Shown piece by piece: positions 55,782-64,000 of a DNA stretch of 64,000 bases. The notes beneath the pieces are model-generated. The model was not told where the DNA came from, searched no databases, and worked only from the letters and a program-made list of their open reading frames with translations. Each line of letters begins with the position of its first letter. The first letter of the stretch is position 1. A program made the position numbers and the translations under genes. The stretch is from an uncultured Paracoccaceae bacterium (GTDB lineage: Bacteria; Pseudomonadota; Alphaproteobacteria; Rhodobacterales; Rhodobacteraceae): the NCBI GenBank assembly GCA_947488175.1, contig CANKYO010000004.1, positions 372,001-436,000 on the forward strand. The letters run 5' to 3'.

Positions 55782-57248
55782 TCAAGCGGTCCGCATCGGT
55801 TCCTTCATGGTCACCAACTCTTCGGCCATTGTCGGGTGTACGGCCACTGTACGGTCGAAATCTTCCTTTGTCGCGCCCATCTTGACCGCGATACCGGCCA
55901 GCTGGATCATCTCGCCCGCATGGTCTGCGACGATATGACAGCCCAGCACCTTGCGGCTTTCCTTGGACACGATCAGCTTCATCAGTACCCGCCCGGATTT
56001 TCCGGCAAAGGCCTGTTGCATCGGCCTGAACGAGGTGCAGTAAACCTCAATCGGTTCCTGATCGCGTGCTTCCTCTTCGGTCAGGCCAATCGTGCCCAGT
56101 TCGGGCTGCGTAAAGACCGCGGAAGGGATCAGATCGTGATCCGGCTTGGTTGGGTTCCCTTTAAAGACCGTTTCAACAAATGCCATCCCTTCACGGATGG
56201 CAACGGGCGTCAGCTGGACGCGGTTGGTGACATCACCGATGGCGTAGATCGACGGCACCGATGTCTGCGAATAATCGTCCACCACGATTTCGCCACGGCG
56301 TCCAATCTCAACCCCGGCTTCCTTCAGGCCGATGCCGTCGGTGTTTGGTGCCCGCCCTGTGGCAAACAATACGTGATCGAAAACCTGTTCATTGCCGTTG
56401 GTCGATTTCACCCAGATCGGCCCCTTGGCCTTTTTATCAGTGTCGCTTTTGGGATTGCTGGCAATATCTTGCGAGTGCTTGGCCGAAGCACCCATAGCGG
56501 CATCGGAATCCGTGGGGGTCGGTCCGCCGTGATCTTCGCCCGCCGGGGCCATTTCAACGATATTGGTCCCGACATGCAGGTTGATACCGCGTTGGGTCAT
56601 GGCGTCAGCCAAAAGACCCCGTGCCTCATCATCGAAGCCACGCAATATCTGGGCGCCCCGGTAATACTGTGTCACTTCCACACCCAGCCCGTGCAGAATG
56701 CAGGCAAATTCACAGGCGATGTAGCCACCACCGATGATCAGCACCGATTTCGGCATCTTCTCCATCAAGAAGATATCATTGGACACGATCCCCAGATCGG
56801 CGTTCGGCATGTCCGGACGTACAGGATGCCCGCCGGTGGCCACCAGAATGTGCTTGGCGGTCACCGTCTTGTCATTGATCCGCACCGTGTGCGGGTCGTC
56901 CAGCGTCGCCCGCCCGTCAAAGATTTCGACCTCAGAGCCGTTCAGAAGGTCACGATACACCTCTTCCAACCGGTCCAGTTCGCTGTGCAGGCGGGTACGG
57001 AAATGACCCCAGTCGAACCCGTTATGGCTGACGTCCCAGCCGTATTCGCGCGCATCGTCGAAGATATCGGGATATCCGCTGGCGTAGACCATCAGCTTTT
57101 TCGGTACACAGCCCCGGATCACGCAGGTGCCGCCCATCCGATATTCTTCAGCCAGTGCCACCTTGGCCCCTGTCGCTGCGGCCACACGCGCGGCCCGAAC
57201 ACCGCCGGAGCCACCGCCAATGACAAAAAGATCGTAGTCGAACGCCAT
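55782..57248 (-). CDS. gor: Glutathione-disulfide reductase with an internal insertion
   Basis: 488 residues from ATG 57248 (GGAGAG 7 nt upstream). FAD site GGGSGGVRAARVAA (~10-23), redox disulfide GGTCVIRGCVPKK (~39-51), NAD(P) site GGGYIACEFACIL, and the C-terminal His-Glu pair HPTMAEE. Between ~245 and 290 it carries a polar low-complexity stretch (GGPTPTDSDAAMG, KSDTDKKAKG) of about 40 residues not found in typical ~450-residue enzymes. It reduces GSSG. It follows rpiA by 30 bp; both genes supply or use NADPH-linked metabolism. Confidence 0.92.
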   Translation of the reverse strand: MAFDYDLFVIGGGSGGVRAARVAAATGAKVALAEEYRMGGTCVIRGCVPKKLMVYASGYPDIFDDAREYGWDVSHNGFDWGHFRTRLHSELDRLEEVYRDLLNGSEVEIFDGRATLDDPHTVRINDKTVTAKHILVATGGHPVRPDMPNADLGIVSNDIFLMEKMPKSVLIIGGGYIACEFACILHGLGVEVTQYYRGAQILRGFDDEARGLLADAMTQRGINLHVGTNIVEMAPAGEDHGGPTPTDSDAAMGASAKHSQDIASNPKSDTDKKAKGPIWVKSTNGNEQVFDHVLFATGRAPNTDGIGLKEAGVEIGRRGEIVVDDYSQTSVPSIYAIGDVTNRVQLTPVAIREGMAFVETVFKGNPTKPDHDLIPSAVFTQPELGTIGLTEEEARDQEPIEVYCTSFRPMQQAFAGKSGRVLMKLIVSKESRKVLGCHIVADHAGEMIQLAGIAVKMGATKEDFDRTVAVHPTMAEELVTMKEPMRTA

Positions 57249-57278
57249 ATCTTCACTCTCCGCGGTCATGTTTGGTTC

Positions 57279-58067
57279 TTAGTCGGTCACGTCGGCAAAG
57301 ATATTGTCATCGTCCAACACATTGAAACGTACTTCTTCGGTGGCATCATTGAGGATATCGCGAACTGTGACACGCCCATCGCTATGGCCCACAATCACCA
57401 TGTCACAGGTGTCGATAAACAACCCGTTATCCACCACCCCCGGGATTTGATTGAGCATAAGGCTGAGCTTGCGTGGTTCGCCGATCCGCTTGAGATGCAA
57501 ATCGAAGATGAAGTTCCCTTCGTCGCTGACAAAGGGCGCGTCACCTGCCATCCGCTGGGTGATGGTGCGCCCCAGCACATCCATCCCGATCAGCATTTCC
57601 TCGATCAGGGCCTGTGTTGTGCCCATGCCAAATGGGATCACCTCGACCGGCAGCGGGAATGCCCCAAGCGTGTCCACCTTTTTGGAGGCGTCGGCGATCA
57701 CGATCATCCGGTCACTGGCGGTTGCCACGATCTTTTCCTGCAGATGCGCGCCGCCGCCGCCTTTGATCAGGTTCAGATCATCGTCATATTCGTCGGCCCC
57801 GTCGATGGTCACATCCAACCAGCGCGCTTCGTCCAGGGTGATCACCTCGATCCCCACTTCGCGTGCCAGTTTGGCCGTCCGGCTGGAGGTGGGCACGCCT
57901 TTGATCTGCAGCCCTTCATCACGCACCATTTCGCCCAGGCATTGCACCAGCCACGCGGCGGTCGAGCCGGTCCCGAGACCAACTTTCATACCCGATTTCA
58001 CATATTCCGTGGCCTGCTTGGCGGCGACAAATTTTGCCTTGTCGATGGGCGACAATTCACTGGTCAT
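57279..58067 (-). CDS. rpiA: Ribose-5-phosphate isomerase A
   Basis: 262 residues, slightly longer than usual (220-235) at the C-terminus. GLGTGSTAAW (~31-40) phosphate loop, TIDGADEYDDDLNLIKGGGGAHLQEK (active Asp, Glu and Lys). It interconverts ribose-5-phosphate and ribulose-5-phosphate in the pentose phosphate pathway. First gene of rpiA-gor. Confidence 0.95.
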   Translation of the reverse strand: MTSELSPIDKAKFVAAKQATEYVKSGMKVGLGTGSTAAWLVQCLGEMVRDEGLQIKGVPTSSRTAKLAREVGIEVITLDEARWLDVTIDGADEYDDDLNLIKGGGGAHLQEKIVATASDRMIVIADASKKVDTLGAFPLPVEVIPFGMGTTQALIEEMLIGMDVLGRTITQRMAGDAPFVSDEGNFIFDLHLKRIGEPRKLSLMLNQIPGVVDNGLFIDTCDMVIVGHSDGRVTVRDILNDATEEVRFNVLDDDNIFADVTD

Positions 58068-58237
58068 GGGGCAGCTCCGATAGTTCCTGATGCCTTATAG
58101 GCAAGATGGGCACGAGGTGCGAGACCTCAAATGCCTCTCACGGGCGGCTCACGGCAGTGTGTCCTGATCTCCGTCTTTTTGGGTGCAATGGTCGTATTTG
58201 GGCGGACGAGCGATCTGCGATGGTCTAGCGTCCCGGC

Positions 58238-58924
58238 ATGACCAGACCCTTGCGCCTGCACTATGCCCCGGACAACGCCTCGCTTTGCGTGCGGCTGGCG
58301 TTGGAAGAGCTGGGGTTGGCCTATGACAGCGTTCTGGTGGACCGCCGGGCAAAGGCGCAGAAATCGTCCGCCTATCTGGCTATGAATCCGAATGGCCTGA
58401 TTCCAGTGCTGGAAATCCCGCAGGGCCCGATGTTTGAGACCGGGGCGATCCTGCTCTGGCTGTCTGACACCTATGGCGGTTTGATGCCTGCGCCTGATGA
58501 TCCGGCACGCGCCCATGCAGTGCAGTGGTTGTTCTGGCTGGCAAATACGCTGCATCCAACCGCCCGAATGCTGTTCTATCCCGATCAGTATTGCGATGGC
58601 GATGCCGAAGGGTTGCGCCGGACCACACGCCAGCGCCTGTCACACCAGTTAGGTCTGCTTGAACAGGCCAACCATGCGGATTGGATCGACGCTGATGACG
58701 CCAGCGCGCAGGGCTGCTATCTTGGCCCGCTCCTGCGCTGGTTTGCGCTTTATGGCGGGGCGACGGATTGGTTTGCCCTGCAGCGCTGGCCGCGTCTGCT
58801 GGCCTTTGCCCAACGCGCCGAAGTTCGGCCCGCCGCTCGCAAGGCAGCCAGTGCTGAGGGGCTTGGCCCCAAACCGTTTTCCGCCCCTATTCCCTGTCAT
58901 CCGCCCGAAGGAAGTGCTGTCTGA
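58238..58924 (+). CDS. Glutathione S-transferase family protein
   Basis: 228 residues. Thioredoxin-like N-domain (RLHYAPDNASLCVRLALEELGL, ~4-25), glutathione contact NPNGLIPVLEI and PMFETGAILLWLSD (SNAIL-type region), and an all-helical C-domain. Substrate unknown. Its TGATG overlap with sdaA suggests coupling, which is not a common pairing. Confidence 0.88.
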   Translation: MTRPLRLHYAPDNASLCVRLALEELGLAYDSVLVDRRAKAQKSSAYLAMNPNGLIPVLEIPQGPMFETGAILLWLSDTYGGLMPAPDDPARAHAVQWLFWLANTLHPTARMLFYPDQYCDGDAEGLRRTTRQRLSHQLGLLEQANHADWIDADDASAQGCYLGPLLRWFALYGGATDWFALQRWPRLLAFAQRAEVRPAARKAASAEGLGPKPFSAPIPCHPPEGSAV

Positions 58925-60297
58925 TGTTCCTGTCTGTCTTTGATATGTTCAAGGTCGGTGTCGGCCCATCCTCGTCCCATACAATCGGGCCCATGGTCGC
59001 CGCAGCCCGGTTTCTGGACCACCTGCGCGCGCAGCCGTTCCAGGTGGCAGGCCTGCGCGCCTCCTTGCATGGCAGTCTGGCTTTCACCGGCGTGGGTCAT
59101 GCCACCGACCGGGCTGTTATTCTGGGCCTCGCCGGGTTTCGGGCCGACGACTACGATGCCGCAAGGGCCGAGGCGGAACTGACCCGGATCGCAACCGACC
59201 ACTGTGTCAGCCCCGAAGGCCTTGGCGCCTTGAAATTCCACCCCAAGGACGATCTGCAATTCGACTATGGGCCAGCCCTGCCCGGCCACGCCAACGGGAT
59301 GATCCTGCGCGGCACCGATGCTCAGGGCGACGTGATCACGCAAGTTACCTATTATTCCATCGGCGGCGGCTTTGTTCTGACCGAGGCGGAACTGGCCGCT
59401 GGCAAAGACACAGATAACGGCCCGCCGATCCCGTTCCCGTTTCACAGCGCCGATGAGATGCTGCAAATGGCAGCCACATCCGGCAAATCCATCGCGGGCA
59501 TGAAACGGGCGAACGAATTGTCGCGGATGCCCGACGCCGACCTGGATCGCGGCCTCGCACGGATCTGGGAGGTGATGAATACCTGTATCGACCGGGGGTT
59601 GACGACCGACGGCACGCTGCCCGGCGGGCTGAAGGTGCGACGCCGGGCCAAGGGGATTTACGATGCGCTGATGGCTGAACGCGGCATGAACCTGACCGCA
59701 CCGCACACCATCAACGACTATATGTCGACCTATGCGATGGCCGTGAACGAAGAAAACGCCGCTGGCGGTCAGGTGGTGACCGCGCCGACCAACGGGGCGG
59801 CAGGGGTCGTGCCCGCGACAATCCGCTACTGGCTGGATCACGTGCCGGGGGCCACCGCATCCCGAGTGCCGGAATTCCTGCTCACAGCGGCGGCCATCGG
59901 CGGGCTGATCAAATTCAACGCCTCGATATCAGGTGCCGAGTGTGGCTGTCAGGCCGAGGTCGGCAGTGCATCTGCCATGGCGGCGGGCGGGCTGGCCGCA
60001 GTCTTGGGCGGTACACCGGAACAGATTGAAAACGCAGCCGAAATCGCGCTGGAACACCATTTGGGCATGACCTGCGATCCGGTCAAAGGGCTGGTGCAGG
60101 TCCCGTGCATCGAACGCAACGGGCTGGGCGCGATCAAGGCGGTCTCCGCCGCATCACTCGCCATGCGCGGCGACGGGCAGCACCTGGTTTCGCTGGACGT
60201 CGCCATCGAAACCATGCGCCAGACCGGCGTGGACATGAGCGAGAAATACAAGGAAACCGCCCTGGGCGGGCTGGCCGTGAACGTGCCGAATTGCTAA
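58924..60297 (+). CDS. sdaA: L-serine ammonia-lyase (iron-sulfur, single chain)
   Basis: 457 residues. [12 protein letters not shown] (~12-23) in the beta domain; [4Fe-4S] cysteines in [19 protein letters not shown] and VPCIERN near the C-terminus; [15 protein letters not shown] substrate region. It converts L-serine to pyruvate and ammonia. The start overlaps the GST stop. Confidence 0.95.
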   Translation: MFLSVFDMFKVGVGPSSSHTIGPMVAAARFLDHLRAQPFQVAGLRASLHGSLAFTGVGHATDRAVILGLAGFRADDYDAARAEAELTRIATDHCVSPEGLGALKFHPKDDLQFDYGPALPGHANGMILRGTDAQGDVITQVTYYSIGGGFVLTEAELAAGKDTDNGPPIPFPFHSADEMLQMAATSGKSIAGMKRANELSRMPDADLDRGLARIWEVMNTCIDRGLTTDGTLPGGLKVRRRAKGIYDALMAERGMNLTAPHTINDYMSTYAMAVNEENAAGGQVVTAPTNGAAGVVPATIRYWLDHVPGATASRVPEFLLTAAAIGGLIKFNASISGAECGCQAEVGSASAMAAGGLAAVLGGTPEQIENAAEIALEHHLGMTCDPVKGLVQVPCIERNGLGAIKAVSAASLAMRGDGQHLVSLDVAIETMRQTGVDMSEKYKETALGGLAVNVPNC

Positions 60298-60307
60298 TGC
60301 CCGGTGC

Positions 60308-60790
60308 ATGTTTTTTCACTTCAGCGAAGAACCCAAGATCAGGCGGTTCGATCCAAGGCCATCCCGGCTGAACCGCCCGCTGGTCTGGGCGATCAGCGAC
60401 GCGTTTGATTTCCTCTACCTCTTCCCCCGCGACTGTCCCCGGATCGTGATCTGGACGACGGAGCAGACGACCGACAATGACGCGCAGCACTGGCTGGGCG
60501 GACATCGGCGGGTGGCGTTTGTGCAGCACGACTGGATGGACCGGATCAGCAAAGCAACGATCTATCGCTACAGCCTGCCGGGCGATCATTTCACCGCACT
60601 TGATGATGTCGGCATGGCGGTGTCTGACCGCCCCGTCGTGCCGGACAAAATCGAAGCGCTGACAGGCCTGCCAGCGCTTCTTGCAGCGCGGGAGGTTTCG
60701 CTGCGTTCGGTGCCGTCCCTGAACCCCATCAGAGCGGTCTGGGACAGCACTCTTCATGCCAGCGGCATTCGCTTGAGGAATGCCGCCTAA
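60308..60790 (+). CDS. DUF6886-like protein
   Basis: 160 residues, no signal or membrane segment. MFFHFSEEPKIRRFDPR at the N-terminus, VWAISDAFDFLYLFPRDCPR (~26-46) and FVQHDWMDRI are shared with the DUF6886 family also known in Bacilli. The function is unknown. It begins 10 bp after sdaA, probably in the same operon. Confidence 0.75.
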   Translation: MFFHFSEEPKIRRFDPRPSRLNRPLVWAISDAFDFLYLFPRDCPRIVIWTTEQTTDNDAQHWLGGHRRVAFVQHDWMDRISKATIYRYSLPGDHFTALDDVGMAVSDRPVVPDKIEALTGLPALLAAREVSLRSVPSLNPIRAVWDSTLHASGIRLRNAA

Positions 60791-60796
60791 GCCACC

Positions 60797-61807
60797 TTAA
60801 ACAGAAGGCATTTCAGCCTTCGAGGTGTCAGGCTCTGCCACCTTTTCCATCGTGTTGATGCTGACATGCGGCCAGCGAATCAGGCCGGGCTGGCCATCAC
60901 GGCGCGGGAAGAAATCAAGCATCACAAGCTGCGAATACTGCATGATCAGTTTTTCCTCACCATCCACGTCAACCTCCATGATCCAGAAGATGGATTTCAT
61001 GTCGGTCGCATTGGCCTGCCTGACAATGAACGGGATGTTGGAAATCCGCGCCTGTTCGACAGATGTCTCCATCTCCAGCACGGTTGTGCGCTTGACCGTT
61101 CCCGGCACTGCCCCTTTCAGCAGATCGTTGGGGGTCACCGGGTTGAAACCGGGAAAGCCCGGTGCGGTGACCGTGCCCTTGAAGGGGTTGTCGTTGAACG
61201 CCTTGTAGGGCGACAGGTAGACCCCATTCAGATCGGTTGCGACACCAATCGGCAGACCGCTGACATCGGGGATTGTGGGTGGGCCATCGATCACCTTGCT
61301 TTCGCCAATAACCAGCGCGCTGTCACCATGCGGGATGGTACCCAGCCGCGCGATATCAAGGTTGTCTGTCTGCCGGTTCAGCATGTGCAGAAACAGGCCC
61401 GGTTCGTGGTGAATGGCGAGATCAGCTGGTCCGGCCAGCCCGCTTTTGGGGTGATCATCGGCGGCTTTCTGTTTGATCATCTGCTCATAGTCGAGCGTGA
61501 CGACAAACTGGTCGGTATTCTCGGACGGATTGCCAAAGGCGATGCCGCGGTTGGGCACCGCCTTGTCCACCAGCGAGAACTTGAGCTCTTCGTTGTACTG
61601 ATTGGCCAGCACCCGATAATTGATCGGGTTGTCCTCGCGGGCAAAGGGAAGGGCAATCATGTTCCAGCCCCGCCCGTCGAAGGCGTCAGTGTTTTTCCAT
61701 GTACCCGGCAGCAGTTTCAGCGGCCCAAGATCCGGGTCGCCGGTCTGGGCCACATCGACATAGCGGCCCCCACTGCGAAGCGTTTCCAAGCGATCTTCAG
61801 AGATCAT
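60797..61807 (-). CDS. Putative heme-binding beta-barrel (nitrobindin-like) protein
   Basis: 336 residues from ATG 61807 (AAGGAT ~7 nt upstream); a frame to 61921 is rejected. LGPLKLLPGTWKN (~29-41) matches the opening of nitrobindin-type barrels, and AIHHEPGLFLHMLNR (~131-145) and SKVIDGPPTIPDVSG follow. It is twice the length of a single nitrobindin domain, with a C-terminal part of its own (YSQLVMLDFFPRR, WPHVSINTMEKV). No signal peptide. The heme-binding assignment is tentative. Confidence 0.5.
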   Translation of the reverse strand: MISEDRLETLRSGGRYVDVAQTGDPDLGPLKLLPGTWKNTDAFDGRGWNMIALPFAREDNPINYRVLANQYNEELKFSLVDKAVPNRGIAFGNPSENTDQFVVTLDYEQMIKQKAADDHPKSGLAGPADLAIHHEPGLFLHMLNRQTDNLDIARLGTIPHGDSALVIGESKVIDGPPTIPDVSGLPIGVATDLNGVYLSPYKAFNDNPFKGTVTAPGFPGFNPVTPNDLLKGAVPGTVKRTTVLEMETSVEQARISNIPFIVRQANATDMKSIFWIMEVDVDGEEKLIMQYSQLVMLDFFPRRDGQPGLIRWPHVSINTMEKVAEPDTSKAEMPSV

Positions 61808-61998
61808 AACAATATCCTTTTTAAAACAAACATTTAAATGCAGAAGCCGGTGCTTCATCTTTTGTAAAACGCATAGACGGCTTGAAATAAGGGCGCCGGT
61901 TCTGCGAAACGATCTTAGCACAAGTTTCTGATTTTTTCGAATCTATCAACAAAGTCGGCGCGATTGTGCCGAAGACACACTCTCGATAGGCTGCGTGA

Positions 61999-62910
61999 AT
62001 GTCTGGTGATCGTCCCTTTCTTGGCGTCCTTTTGATGCTCGCGTTCTGCGTCCTCGCACCGCTTGGCGATGCTGTGGCAAAACTGCTTGGCGGGATTGTC
62101 GCCCTTGGTATTCTGTTGCTGGTCCGCTTTGTCATGCAGGCGTTAATCCTGTTGCCTTTGGTTCTGCTGAACGGTCAAAAACTGACCCTGCCGCGTGATC
62201 TTTTGATCTGGACCCTGATGCGCACTGGTCTGCACATTCTGGGGATCGGCCTGATGTTTACCGCATTGCGGTATCTGCCCTTGGCTGATGCCTTGGCCAT
62301 CGCTTTTGTCATGCCGTTTATCATGCTGCTTCTGGGGCATTTCGTGATGGGGGAAGAGGTCGGCATGCCACGGATGATGGCCTGTCTTGTCGGCTTTATC
62401 GGGACGCTTCTGGTGATCCAGCCCAATTTTGTAGAGGTCGGTTACCCTGCCCTGTTGCCGCTTGGCGTCGCGCTTGTTTTTGCGCTGTTCATGATGCTGA
62501 CACGCAAGGTTGCCCGCGATATTGATCCGATCCGGTTGCAGGCGATCGGTGGCGTTCAAGCGACCGTGATGCTGGTGCCGCTCTTGCTGCTGTTCCCCGA
62601 TGCCCGAGGTACGGGCGCTTTCGACTTCGCCCCATCTACGCTCTGGTTGCTGCTGGCGCTTGGGGTGATCGGGACCAGCGCGCATCTGTTCATGACGTGG
62701 AGCCTGCGATTTGCCCCCGCCTCGACCCTTGCGCCGATGCAATATCTTGAAATCCCGTTTGGCACGGCTATCGGCTGGATGATCTTTGCGGATTTACCAA
62801 ACGGGCTCGCTGCCGTCGGGATTTGCATTACTGTGGGTGCGGGCCTTTACATCATCATGCGGGAACGACAGCTTTCAAGGCGGCCGCAAGATGCGACCGC
62901 GGCACAGTGA
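61999..62910 (+). CDS. DMT-superfamily (EamA) transporter
   Basis: 303 residues with ten membrane segments in two EamA repeats; ALRYLPLADALAIAFVMPF (~88-106) is typical of repeat 1. It exports or imports a small metabolite; which one is unknown. Its 3' end overlaps the convergent thiN gene by 56 bp. Confidence 0.87.
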   Translation: MSGDRPFLGVLLMLAFCVLAPLGDAVAKLLGGIVALGILLLVRFVMQALILLPLVLLNGQKLTLPRDLLIWTLMRTGLHILGIGLMFTALRYLPLADALAIAFVMPFIMLLLGHFVMGEEVGMPRMMACLVGFIGTLLVIQPNFVEVGYPALLPLGVALVFALFMMLTRKVARDIDPIRLQAIGGVQATVMLVPLLLLFPDARGTGAFDFAPSTLWLLLALGVIGTSAHLFMTWSLRFAPASTLAPMQYLEIPFGTAIGWMIFADLPNGLAAVGICITVGAGLYIIMRERQLSRRPQDATAAQ

Positions 62911-63520
62911 TCAGCAACGGTCCTGCCGCGTCGATCACCACCGCATCATCCGCCACGGCGTTTGATGAACTGATAAAACCCGTTGGATGCATTTCCTGAT
63001 CGGCAAAGGGCCATTGCACACCGCTGACGCTAACCCGCGCGGTGCCAAGCGGCATCAACGACACACGGATCTGCTGTGGCAGGTGCAACACCGTGCGACC
63101 CTGGGATGCCATGAAGCTGACATCGTTCGCATCAGCAAGCAGCACGTTCTTGTCGGGATACCGGGCGACCACGTTCAATACAGCCAGAGCATGATCAATC
63201 CGCCCGCCGGTAAAGCCCAGCGCGATGATTGCAGCGGCGGAAACGCGGGTCAGCGCCTTCTCGAAATCCGTCGTGGATTGTTCGGGAATGTGGCAGAGCA
63301 GATCCGCAAATGTGGCACGGGCGTGTTCAGACAAACTATCCAGGTCGCCGATCACTGCGGCAGGGGTGATTCCCGCCTGCAAAATACTGTCAGCACCGCC
63401 ATCAACCGCTATGTATTTGGAAACAAAGGGAGAAAGCTGATGGATCTCTGCCGCATCCACCCTTGCGCCTCCGACCAGGCAAACTATACCTGCGTCAGAA
63501 ACAATTTGTTTGATGGGCAC
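62855..63520 (-). CDS. thiN: Thiamine diphosphokinase
   Basis: 221 residues. IAVDGGADSILQAGI (~37-51), VIGDLDSL (~56-63), TTDFEKAL (~82-89) and GGRIDHALA (~104-112) are the ThiN/TPK motifs. It makes thiamine diphosphate from thiamine and ATP. No TPP riboswitch is visible upstream. It is convergent with the DMT carrier. Confidence 0.92.
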   Translation of the reverse strand: MPIKQIVSDAGIVCLVGGARVDAAEIHQLSPFVSKYIAVDGGADSILQAGITPAAVIGDLDSLSEHARATFADLLCHIPEQSTTDFEKALTRVSAAAIIALGFTGGRIDHALAVLNVVARYPDKNVLLADANDVSFMASQGRTVLHLPQQIRVSLMPLGTARVSVSGVQWPFADQEMHPTGFISSSNAVADDAVVIDAAGPLLITVPRSHLAAALKAVVPA

Positions 63521-63654
63521 GTTATTAACCTCAATTCACAAACATTCCTCAAAACGGTCACAAAATGATCCCGAATGTTCCGTCATGCTGTTCTCGATTA
63601 AGAATGAGTATCTGTCCAGCAAACTGCGGCCAATAGATCTAGAAAGCGGAAAAT

Positions 63655-64000
63655 ATGGGCGAAGCCAACAAAATTCTGAGCGTTTCATATGGCACTTTTT
63701 CGTGCCGCCTTGAAGGGTTCGAAGACTCTGTCGAAACGATGAAAACCGTGGTGTCCTACTTCCACGAATTGGCAGGTCATGACCGCTTTATGGATATGGA
63801 ACCACAGGCCCCTGATCTGGACGAATTGGCAGATCTGACGGTCGAAGATGACGGAACCCCAGTTGAAGCCGTTGTCGATAGCAGTGTGGTCAGCCTGCGC
63901 ATTCAGCGCCCTGAACCGACGGAAGAAGAGGAACGGCCGAGCCTGCGCTTGCGTCGTGACAAACCGGCAGAACAGCCCGTAGACAAAGATGTGTCTGATC
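63655..64000 (+). CDS. Roseobacter-type protein of unknown function (N-terminal part)
   Basis: The frame is open from ATG 63655 to the window end (115 codons, no stop). The N-terminus ILSVSYGTFSCRLEGFEDS, VETMKTVVSYFHELAGHDRF, then acidic linker, looks like a conserved N-terminal domain known in Rhodobacteraceae hypothetical proteins. The visible tail is rich in Glu/Pro/Arg (PTEEEERPSLRLRRD). No function can be assigned from this half. Confidence 0.7.
   Translation, partial: MGEANKILSVSYGTFSCRLEGFEDSVETMKTVVSYFHELAGHDRFMDMEPQAPDLDELADLTVEDDGTPVEAVVDSSVVSLRIQRPEPTEEEERPSLRLRRDKPAEQPVDKDVSD

Noticed and set aside
55707..58100. A 797-codon open frame on the plus strand opposite gor and rpiA
   Set aside because: It is antisense to two clear genes; the composition (His/Arg/Gln-rich, no domain) is that of a shadow frame in GC-rich DNA.

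Overview
The window looks like a chromosomal piece of a marine Rhodobacterales alphaproteobacterium (Roseobacter group). Signs are high GC, dense operons with 4-bp ATGA overlaps, several TRAP and ABC uptake systems, Rhodobacteraceae-type small families (DUF6505, DUF4444-type ligase) and the order SPOR lipoprotein, dacC, tmk, holB, tatD, MBL hydrolase. The genus cannot be fixed from this sequence alone. There is no prophage, CRISPR array or rRNA operon. The only RNA gene recognised with confidence is tRNA-Ser(TGA).

Layout. 1-2.8 kb: tail of a biotin/lipoate-ligase-like gene, a DUF6505 gene and a tungstate ABC importer (tupBCA). 3.3-6.6 kb: a DctQMP-type TRAP transporter closed by a clear terminator. 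6.6-9.1 kb: a membrane-anchored thermonuclease-like protein, a Sel1-repeat protein and a di-heme cytochrome c peroxidase. 9.1-15.7 kb: a peptide ABC importer operon that contains an M24 Xaa-Pro peptidase gene. 16.0-20.1 kb: ugpBAEC for sn-glycerol-3-phosphate. 20.1-23.1 kb: a scarred segment with an IS3-type transposase remnant, a DUF4034-like gene, a WYL-regulator remnant, a frameshifted SRAP remnant, a candidate structured RNA and tRNA-Ser. 23.5-29.0 kb: a housekeeping operon for envelope and DNA metabolism. 29-35 kb: an AEC carrier, DUF1330, an orphan HWE histidine kinase, a GT-A-like protein and a Kelch/GT4 fusion with an AT-rich upstream flank. 35.1-40.2 kb: a VOC protein, metY and a 1046-residue membrane protein whose ends resemble PilM/GspL and PilP/GspC. 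40.2-45.1 kb: hppD with its divergent AsnC regulator, an MFS carrier and a Kef-type antiporter. 45.1-48.1 kb: cobT/cobS, an FG-GAP lipoprotein and an adrenodoxin-type ferredoxin. 48.4-52 kb: a TAXI-TRAP system and a GFA protein. 52-58 kb (minus strand): rpiA-gor and hflK-hflC-degP. 58.2-64 kb: GST, sdaA, DUF6886, a nitrobindin-like protein, a DMT carrier, thiN and a gene cut by the window end.

How it fits together. Much of the window is devoted to uptake of organic solutes (two TRAP systems, a peptide ABC system, Ugp, AEC, MFS and DMT carriers). Three substrate-binding-protein genes are each followed by a strong intercistronic hairpin, which suggests a shared way of making excess binding protein over membrane parts. 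The least ordinary items are (i) a repeat family with GTCGG every 11 bp, seen once between genes and once inside the start of the Sel1 gene, (ii) the Kelch/GT4 fusion, (iii) the PilM-like/PilP-like single polypeptide, and (iv) a perfect 24-bp palindrome before the AsnC regulator next to hppD. No clear new multi-gene defence or biosynthetic system is evident.
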